Shown here one piece after another: positions 56,198 to 64,000 of a DNA stretch of 64,000 bases. Below the pieces are notes generated by a model, which worked only from the letters and a program-made list of their open reading frames with translations, searched no databases and was not told the DNA's origin. The stretch covers positions 423,948,429 to 424,012,428 of the forward strand of contig OY856187.1 of NCBI GenBank assembly GCA_963693315.1, read 5' to 3'. This stretch comes from Diogma glabrata (Eukaryota; Arthropoda; Insecta; Diptera; Cylindrotomidae). The position numbers were made by a program, and so were the translations under genes. Each line of letters starts with the position of its first letter. The first letter of the stretch is position 1.

Positions 56198-56334
56198 ATT
56201 GGTTTCTTCTCTTCATTCGGCGAGGAAGTCCTCAGGGACGAGGAGTGGTGTTGCTGTGTTTGTACTTAGGTGCAAACCAGTAGTACCATTCTTTGCTCAG
56301 AGGCTTCTTCGGTGTAATGAAGAGAAGAACCAAT
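56198..56334 (+). repeat. Hairpin in the GC-richer interior of the LARD
   Basis: ATTGGTTTCTTCTCTTCATT at 56198-56217 pairs with AATGAAGAGAAGAACCAAT at 56316-56334 with one bulged base. It lies in the only less AT-rich part of the interior (about 56095-56660). A structured RNA such as a packaging or dimerisation signal is one possible role. Confidence 0.6.
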
Positions 56335-57742
56335 TGTACTTTGCTTTCAGGATCAGAGGCTTCACCTCATACAAATTCAAAAACTTTCCATTTTTCCACT
56401 TAGCTTTTACAATAGAACAATTTTTCATGGAGTTTGGGTTTTGAAGTCTGGTGCTCGGGAGCGTTCTTCAACTTTCGCATTAGGTTTAGTTGTAATTTAT
56501 TTTTAGGTTAAACAAGCACAACTGGGTCAGTAGAAATGGACCTAGTGTCTAATCGTGACAGTTGTGATTGTTTTATTAGGTTGGGGAGAATCTGTTATGT
56601 AGAATCTGGTCGTTAGGGGCTTTTCCAGTAGGTTCTCACATGCATGGTTGGAGTGGGCTCGCGAACGCGATATTTTAAATTTAAACAATATGGATATTGT
56701 AGCCATACTTACTTTTTAAATTGTCTCCAGACGAATCTTGATTTTGGGAATCTCTTATGATATTAAATAAAAAATTAAAATAAATCAAACAAATTTTTCA
56801 AAAATTAAATAAATAAATTTTTTTAATTAAATAATTTTAGGTAAATAAATAATTTTTTTTAGAATCTAAATATGTTTTAGGTAGCTAAATAAAATAAATT
56901 TTCTTAATTAAGCTTTACGTCAAGATATAAATAAATATTCCTTGTTTTTTAAAAAAAAAAATAAATCAATATTTTGAGCTAGGACGGTGCATCCAATAAA
57001 TAAACATCCTTTCTGAATATTTTTTATTTTTCAATTTTTTTTAAAAATAAATAAATATATTTTAGGGGTGCTATCGTCAATAACTAATTTTAGGTATATA
57101 TAATTATTTCAGTATATCTGAAATTAAATAAATAAATTATACTTTTACATATATAATGTTTTAGGAATTTTTGTGAAAGATTCAGCAAAGATTGGCTACG
57201 ACGGTGGTCCTTTTTGTTCCTTTATAAAGTTTGTTTTTACAAGAAAATCTCGTATGTTTTCGAATTGGGCGTTCGTTGTTTTTTTTCGTTTTTGTGCTTT
57301 CATCCTTTTTACATTTCCGTCGTGCTGGCTCCATTTTTTTTTGTTGAGAGTTGGTTTTACTATTGTTGGTGATTGCGAGTCATGATTTTGCGGGTTTTAC
57401 CATCGAAATCTCTAGCGTCTGTTTCCTATATACCAAGCCTAAGTTTTTCAATATATTTTTTTTATAAAATTAAATTTAGTGTTAGAATTATTAGTGTCAT
57501 AAATTAAACATATATTCTTAATCATTAGTTATTATAGTTATAAATTTAATTCTCGGTTTTTAGAATTTAAATAGGTGTTATATTTAATATTACTTAGTTA
57601 TTATAATTTTTTTTATTAGTTATTAGAATTTCTATTATTAGTTTAAGTTTAATAGTGCTTTGGTGTTTTCTGTCATGGAGGGGATGGCGACGTTTTTGTG
57701 ATTTCAAGAGTAGAAATCTTGGTTTCTACCTTGAATTCATGG

Positions 57743-59023
57743 TGTAACGATCGCAATAATCGCAAAACAATAATAAGATCAAATTCCTCTTTGTTTTCAA
57801 TTCAATAGAAATGTATTACATTAATTTCCGTTCATTTTTTACATTAATAGTACTTTTAAAATTTTCCCAACTTAACTGCTAATTGATTTTGAATATATTA
57901 TAAAAAGCCAACGAACGTACTAAATTTTTATTTCCAATACTAATGAACAGACGTCGTTGTTAATCATTTGCTGAATTTCGAATATTACACGATTGATTAG
58001 AAGAGGTCAAAAGCAAAATCACATTTTTGCAATTTTTAATTTTGAAAAATTATTTCATTCCATTTTTGCTTTTCAAAAGAATTACAACATCCAATAATCT
58101 ACTTAATTTATATAGATCAATGTCAATTGATAGTATTATTTAACTTTGATGTGATAAATCAATAATATTTTAATTCAAAAGTGATGTATTTAATTGCAAT
58201 CAAGCAAATAAAAAAAAAAAGTTGTAAACAAAGAAAAAATTCCAATGTCGTTTTGTTTAATTGTTAAAATTGATTTCTAATTTTAATAACTGTTTTTGAG
58301 AAAGCATTTTTTATTGGCTTTAATTACAATGGAAGATTCCACTCCGCTAAGTAGTTTACAGTGATTTGTGTTTTTGTTTGTTCATCAAAAAGCTGATAAT
58401 TTGGATGACAATTTCAATTATATTTTTTATTTTATTTCATAGAAGGATAATTGTTGTCATTAATTGTTAAATCTGCTTTATAAAAGTGGCAGTACATGAA
58501 GATAAAGTACCCAATGATGTTATCGAAAGTATGAATAGCAAGGATAACAGTGATCGAAGCTATTACCACAGTTAGAGACAATCGTTTGTTTGATGGTTTT
58601 TCCGGTTGTTGAAACCGCATGGATTCAAAGGCAGATATATGAATGAAAAGTTAAAGGATCAAATGCAATGTTCAATTGGGCATTTCGAACAACGAAGGTG
58701 TAATTCAACAGCAGCAACTTATGTTCACAAATTAGTTCATCCAATTTAATTAATTGATCCAAACGCTAGTCAAGGGAATTGAAGAATATTGATGACATCA
58801 ATCAACAGTTATAACTCAAGGTATTTTTAGATTATAGATACATTAATTTTTGTTTAATTAGTCCCCCTTTAGAATGTTAGAATAAATTTAAAAAAATAGT
58901 GAGAGATTCCCAATCTCAAGATTCGTTGAGGGGAAACTGTATCCCGCGCAAATTCTATTTTTCATATTATTATTAAAGGTCCAATGATTATAACGTGGCT
59001 CCGTAACAGGGCCTGAGATTATA
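57743..59023 (+). repeat. 3' LTR of the LARD-like element
   Basis: Partner of 53658-54938, also 1281 bp. A GGAGGGGATGG purine stretch lies about 65 bp before it rather than immediately adjacent, so the polypurine tract is uncertain. Confidence 0.85.
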
Positions 59024-59414
59024 ACTTCACCTACTTTATTTTAAACATAATATTATCTAATCCGGTTTTATTGTGACTATTTAAAACTTAATCCAGAAAA
59101 CTCTTATTACACTAAAAGCTTTGTTTTGTTATTTATTTTCAACAAAAATAATAAAATCAACATAAAAACTTTTATGATTGTTCAAAAAAAGGAAAAAATC
59201 GTTTCTTCAACAATAAACATAAAGGAAAACCCATAACGTTCAAAGAAAATCTAATTGATTCATCTTTAATGTGAATGTTTTTTATGGGCACTCAATGGAT
59301 ATTATTCTGATGATACTTTTATAGCATTTTTAGATGTGATATCTGTTTTTGTTACGAGCTGCTGAAATATCTGATTGATATACAATAAGATCAGTCAACT
59401 TGTAATTTATCAAC

Positions 59415-60049
59415 AGCTGCGTTTTTTTCATTTGGGTCAGGGTCAAGGTTTGAACAAAACGATGTGGGTCACGCAAAGAAAAAAAAATATTATATTTTAA
59501 ATTGCTGGCAACACTGAGCTGATAAGAAAAAAAATCGTGAACTTGTAGCATATGACTTGTGTCATATAAAAAAAAATTCAAAAAAATTTAATCAGAAACA
59601 CTGTTCATTGATTGTTCATTGATTATTGCAAATGGCGTGAAATAAAATAAGTGATAGTTAATAAAAAATTGTAAACATCTAATCTTTATGGATTTTATAT
59701 TGTAGGTATTGCTTTAAAATTAATTTTAAGCAAATTTATTGAAATAATGTTGAAAACAAATCATATTATAAAATTGATTTTAAAGAAATTTAATAAAGTG
59801 TCTTTGACAATTTTTTTATTTTGAATAAATTTTCTTTGACATTTAAAAGTTTTAAAATGACCATACCAACCTTATAAAATCAAAACCTACGTTTCGCCAT
59901 CTCTTGCAATTTTATGTAACTAACATATTTTAGATCATTGATCTAGACCCAGATCAATATCTGGGTTATGTTGTTGTTGTTTTTACATGTAAAAAATAGA
60001 CTTGATCTAGCTAGACCTTGACCCTGACCTAAATGAAAAAAACGCAGCT
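59415..60049. repeat. Inverted-repeat element with 37-bp arms
   Basis: AGCTGCGTTTTTTTCATTTG at 59415 and TCAGGGTCAAGGT are mirrored at 60013-60049 (ACCTTGACCCTGA and ATGAAAAAAACGCAGCT), separated by about 560 bp. The interior has no ORF of note. It may be a MITE, although clear target duplications were not found. Confidence 0.6.
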
Positions 60050-60844
60050 AATGATAACAATGAATAACCGAAAATACGGAATAATCGGCATTTCAGGTTG
60101 TGCCAAGATATATTGAGGCTGGCAACGGGCATAAGTAAAAAAAAACAGAGAGTGTGCTTAAGACCGTACGGCAGAAGTGAAAACTTCATTGGCAATCGCA
60201 ATCAATTGATATCGCATTAGTAGTATTTGGATCGTATTGCTACTTTGTATAGAATTTATCTTATGCTTCTTTGTATAGAATTTATGCGATTTCCGTCTCG
60301 TAATTGTGAGCTTTAAATCGATATAATCGATTTTATCAAGTATCAAGTCTTCACTTAATTTTAGAAATATGTATTTCATACAATTCCAAACCGACAACAT
60401 ATTTAGTGAAGATAATAAAATTCCAATACATATAATATTGATATACAAATGTAATTGTTTCAGGTTATACTATCTTTCTTACGTTATTTTTAATTTCATA
60501 AAAATTATGTTCAATAAAAAAAACATTGATCAAAGCCATCTACCGTTTAAAACGATAGTTAAATAAAAAGCAAATTAAGTGTACACAACAACTTCCCAAA
60601 TTTTCATGATGATTAATGTATTAATGCATAAAGGACAAACAGACTTTCAATTTTATATATATTCAATATCTATTTAGCATGATGACTCGAATGCAAATTG
60701 CAAAAGACAGTAGCAATATAACTTTAAATAACTGCGTTATAGATCAATTTTTTAAAATTCGTATAAAGAAATTTTTATTATTATTATGAATTCATAAATA
60801 AAAAAAAATAATTTTAATGGTATTTAATAAAAATTAAAAAAATA

Positions 60845-60915
60845 TGTTCCACACCAGGAATTGAACTCACTACCTACAGCACATCAGTCAAGCACAATAT
60901 CTACAACGCAATTTG
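60845..60915 (-). other. tRNA-like sequence, possible SINE head
   Basis: On the minus strand the stretch contains GAGTTCAATTCCTGG, close to a tRNA T-arm / B-box, about 40 nt downstream of a TTGTAGATATTGTGC segment that might be a decayed A-box. An AT-rich tail follows. It does not fold into a clean cloverleaf by eye, so a tRNA-derived SINE or pseudogene is more likely than a tRNA gene. Confidence 0.3.
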
Positions 60916-61107
60916 AAACGTTAAGAAATGATAAATAGATTATTATTTATTATTATTTCGAGTCTTTCACCTCAGAGCGTGACGGATCAGCCTAACTTAC
61001 TACCTACGGAAAAATCTGTGTGTGGTGCGCCAAAAGAAGTTTTCACTTCAAAAATCTATAAATTTTGATGTAGACTTTTTACTCTAACATACAGCGACAA
61101 AAAGAAC

Positions 61108-61290
61108 TCATTTTTGCAAATTGTTTTTTATTTTGCTTATTCCAACTGCTCGTAATTTACTACATGAACGTGTTGTTTCATTGTCGAGCATAACTGAAAC
61201 TAACTTTTTCATCAAACTTTGATCTCCGCCAGAATTACTGATAATCACCAATATCAAAAAGCATTTAAAATATTGTGGAGCAGATTTCAT
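61108..61290 (-). CDS. Small ORF with hydrophobic N-terminus, unknown
   Basis: Sixty codons beginning MKSAPQYFKCFLILVIISNS, which resembles a signal peptide, followed by a polar segment (DQSLMKKLVSVMLDNETTRS). No recognised domain. It could be a first exon or fragment of a secreted or membrane protein gene, but no matching donor is in frame. A chance ORF cannot be excluded. Confidence 0.25.
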   Translation of the reverse strand: MKSAPQYFKCFLILVIISNSGGDQSLMKKLVSVMLDNETTRSCSKLRAVGISKIKNNLQK

Positions 61291-61596
61291 CGTGGTTCTA
61301 CTTGTCCTTGGACTTACGTTATTTTTTCTAACAAAAACAGCAGACGATTAAATTGATTTATTTTAAAATTATCCCCGCTAAAAACAGACTTAAATTCGTT
61401 TGTGTATAAATACATTTAACAATTATAGAGCGATTTTTCTGTTATGGTGTTTGCCGCAATGGCGCTGCAAATGGGGGATAAGAGAAAAAATCACAAAAAT
61501 TTTATATGGGATTCCATACAAAAACAACTAGAATAATTTTAAAAGTTATCAGTTGTAATTTCCAAAAGGGATAATGATAATTCGAAATAATTTTTT

Positions 61597-61677
61597 GCCA
61601 AAAATTTCGAAAGCAAGTATATTGATAAAAGCGGGATTTTATCAATACCACTTGCTTGAGGAATTTTTCAAAAAATT
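61597..61677. repeat. Imperfect hairpin repeat
   Basis: GCAAGTATATTGATAAAA and TTTTATCAATACCACTTGC pair around a GCGGGA loop, and the pairing extends outward (TTTTTTGCCAAAAATT against AATTTTTCAAAAAAT). About 80 bp in all; no coding content. Confidence 0.65.
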
Positions 61678-61720
61678 AAGAGAATTTATCAACGAACGAG
61701 GGGAATTCGTTTAGAAAATT

Positions 61721-62051
61721 TTTTGCCATTTTTCATTTATTTATATATTTTTTATGAATTATACGTTGGCCTACTTTGATAACAGGGAATTATTTCAACA
61801 TTAGAATGATAATTTTTAATATCCCAGTAGGCCAGACGTATAAATATTTTTATTAGGATAATTCAAATTTTATTGGTGAAATTGAATGATGTCATTACAT
61901 TTTGGAAAATTTCATTGGTTTAAATTAAAATAAAACTATATTATATAGGATATTAAAAATTATCAATCTAATTTTGAAATAATTAACCGATATCACAGTA
62001 GGCCAACGTATAATTCATAAAAAATATATAAAGAAACGAAAAATGGCAAAA
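61721..62051. mobile_element. ~330-bp MITE with ~105-bp inverted arms
   Basis: TTTTGCCATTTTTC starts the left arm and GAAAAATGGCAAAA ends the right. Inside, ATGAATTATACGTTGGCCTA is mirrored by TAGGCCAACGTATAATTCAT, and GATAATTTTTAATATCC by GGATATTAAAAATTATC. A third partial copy (AGTAGGCCAGACGTATAAAT) lies at 61826-61846. Non-coding. Confidence 0.75.
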
Positions 62052-63290
62052 CTGTAATGGATAGTCTGGCATAATGTCAGAACGCAGTGTATTACAGTCG
62101 CAGTTTCCTTAGTTGTTGTTCCTTATATTAATCTGTACCACTTGTAATAGATTCTCATCCCTTCGTCATCAATAGTCATATTTCATGTAGTTTCCTTAAC
62201 CCATAGTTTCCTTATATTTCTTAAAATCTGACTAAATCTGCAATAGGTGGACGGACGTATAGGAGAGGGAAAATGGCACTAATTACCCTGATTTATTTAT
62301 TCATTGATATAATATAATATTGGTTAATTTGAATTAATTGATAATTTTCTTTAATCATCATCCGTATGACCGCTAAACTTTAATCAGAATTTAATCTTAC
62401 CACACACTAAAAGCGACGCGCGCTGTGTTTCTATTCGTTTGTTTTCAATATACTGCTAAAGTTTGAATTCTCTAGACATCAACCGTAATTAAACAATTTT
62501 TTTTAAACCCTAAATATTTTTCCATTCATCCACATTCAACGATTTAATATCTCGTTTTTGTTAAACATTCTATTGTCTTAATTTCTTTCAAAATAATTTT
62601 TCCGTTTCATTATATTACTACTTTGGATTGTAGTTTTGTAATATCTAAACAACATAACATCGAACGAACTTGATTTTGGTTCATTTTGGATTCAATGGTA
62701 AATGTTATTGATGTGTCGGAAATATTTTGTATCTCAACCTTATCTTTGGGCAATAGTATCAAATAACGAACGGTTTTTTTTTAGCTATGAAAAATTCCCA
62801 TCAATTGAAAACTCAATGGAAATTATATCACAACCAAAACACCGCATTCGAGTTTTTTCGAGCAAAATTTTTGCTATATAATACGGCCCTGCACATCATT
62901 AAAATCTCTTAGTTCTACTACCTTTTTGTCAGAAGATCAGACGGTCGATTGTTATTTTGACAATCTGACTGGTGATTAAAAACAAAAATCGAAATTACCT
63001 ATTTTAAAATCGTAATTTATTTAATTTATTTTTTTTAAGATAATAAACCCGTTTTGTCCTTTTGTTCACATATTAAATGGTAAATTTCGTTTATTAAAGT
63101 TAATTTAGAAAAGTGAAAATAAGCAAATTATTTACGTGGAGTGTAACTTGTGTTGTCTTGATATCAATTTAAGTAGTAAATTTTGTTTGTCGGAATAATT
63201 AATTAATAACTTCGGGCGGAAATAATAATAAAAAAATAAACGTGCGCGGTTATCTTGGTGCGAGTACGGTTAATGCTATTCTCTGTCAAC

Positions 63291-63501
63291 TATAAAAGGA
63301 AGGTCACGATTAGCCAGGATACGATTGTTAATTCTGAGAAATGGCTGTCATGACGGAAAGATGGTGCGATGCAGAATAAAGAGTAGGAATATCAAAGCAA
63401 CCAGATAAGATTACTGTTCTGTGTGTGTATTGTCTTATGACCAGGAGTGAGGTGACGATAGTTGGAAAAGCTAGTGTACCGGAAACCAATTAACCGTGAG
63501 T
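63291..63501 (+). promoter_or_regulatory. Possible core promoter and non-coding first exon
   Basis: TATAAAAG at 63291-63298 in a less AT-rich context (CAACTATAAAAGGAAGG) is followed about 200 bp later by the splice-donor-like CC|GTGAGT at 63496-63501. No long ORF lies between. This could be the 5' end of a gene running off the right edge, or an LTR leader. No supporting coding exon is visible before 64000. The flanks 62052-63290 and 63502-64000 hold nothing else recognised. Confidence 0.3.
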
Positions 63502-64000
63502 AAACAAATCAAAAACACTTTATTGAAATTTATTTTGTTTTAATATAAAAATACCGGTAGGACTCGTTCCTCAGTGACCTCCAAGTTGAATTTTTTTTGC
63601 GTGTGTCTTGTGACAAAATCTCGAGTTAATGTATAACGGTACGAAGGTTACTCTAAAACCTCGTTTGTTCTTTTAGTGATCATAATTTTGGAGGACTGAG
63701 TTTTCGGTCGTTCTGGAGTTGAAGTGTGAAATTTAATTTGCGCGGCGCGACGCAGCAGGTTTATGGACTTGATTAACCTTCACTAAATTATAGAATTTTG
63801 TCGAGACGCAAAGGGAAACCAAAAAGCAGTGATTTCTTAACTCCGTGTTTGGTTGATAGTTTGATTTTTTTTTTGCCAAGGCCACATGACCCGAATGTAA
63901 ATATAACTGCAACTAATTACAATTTTGATCACATAATAACATTTTAATATTTGATTCGTATAAACAAAAAAAAAAAAAAAGAGAAGGGGTAGAACAAAAA

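Larger units (their letters stand above)
53658..59023 (+). mobile_element. Non-autonomous LTR retrotransposon (LARD type), very young
   Basis: Two direct LTRs of 1281 bp bound a 2804-bp interior, flanked by ACTT (53654-53657 and 59024-59027). A primer-binding site follows the left LTR. The interior has no gag, protease, RT or integrase; the longest frames are low-complexity. LARDs are such coding-free derivatives mobilised in trans by an autonomous partner. The orientation is set by the PBS. The 4-bp duplication would suit a Gypsy-type helper. LTR identity close to 100% indicates a recent insertion. Confidence 0.85.

Noticed and set aside
60845..60915. A functional tRNA gene
   Set aside because: Only a B-box-like segment is convincing; no complete cloverleaf can be drawn, so it is listed only as a tRNA-like sequence.

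Overview
The window is AT-rich eukaryotic DNA from an insect; a dipteran or other holometabolous order is the likeliest fit, but this is inference. Evidence: GT-AG introns, an intronless heat-inducible Hsp70 behind canonical heat-shock elements, a CREB gene with a typical KID and bZIP, an insect-type allantoinase, and an insect repertoire of transposable elements (Jockey-like, I-like, RTE-like, Gypsy, hAT, Crypton-like, many MITEs). No operons, bacterial genes or CRISPR arrays are present.

Layout. 1-3051: 5' half of AVL9 (minus strand), with a dead I-like retrotransposon in the intron below its third exon. 3052-5018: intergenic DNA with an old duplication, a TTAA-flanked MITE, a hairpin repeat and the hsp70 promoter. 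5019-6932: hsp70 (plus). 6933-12479: intergenic, holding a 5'-truncated LINE with a clear target-site duplication and a 937-bp fold-back element. 12480-31304: CREB (minus), five coding exons joining in frame to 272 codons plus stop over 18.8 kb; its introns are packed with transposons, including a Gypsy 3' remnant, a tyrosine-recombinase (Crypton-like) element with inverted terminal repeats, a full-length but dead Jockey-like LINE with a 2A-like peptide and a PHD-like finger, a solo LTR, and several copies of an unclassified ~650-bp repeat. Two perfect CRE octamers lie in CREB's own first coding intron and CRE half-sites cluster upstream. 32606-33741: hAT remnant with 8-bp TSD. 35802-42060: three LINE fragments and an assembly gap. 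43882-45817: allantoinase (minus, five exons, 471 aa). 46290-50043: I-like LINE that lost its RT core. 53658-59023: very young non-coding LTR element (LARD type) with virtually identical 1281-bp LTRs. 59024-64000: intergenic DNA with small inverted-repeat elements and a possible promoter at the right end.

Only four host genes are well supported: AVL9 (late secretory traffic), hsp70 (chaperone), CREB (cAMP-responsive transcription factor) and allantoinase (purine catabolism). They are functionally unrelated. Most remaining recognisable sequence is mobile DNA in various states of decay.
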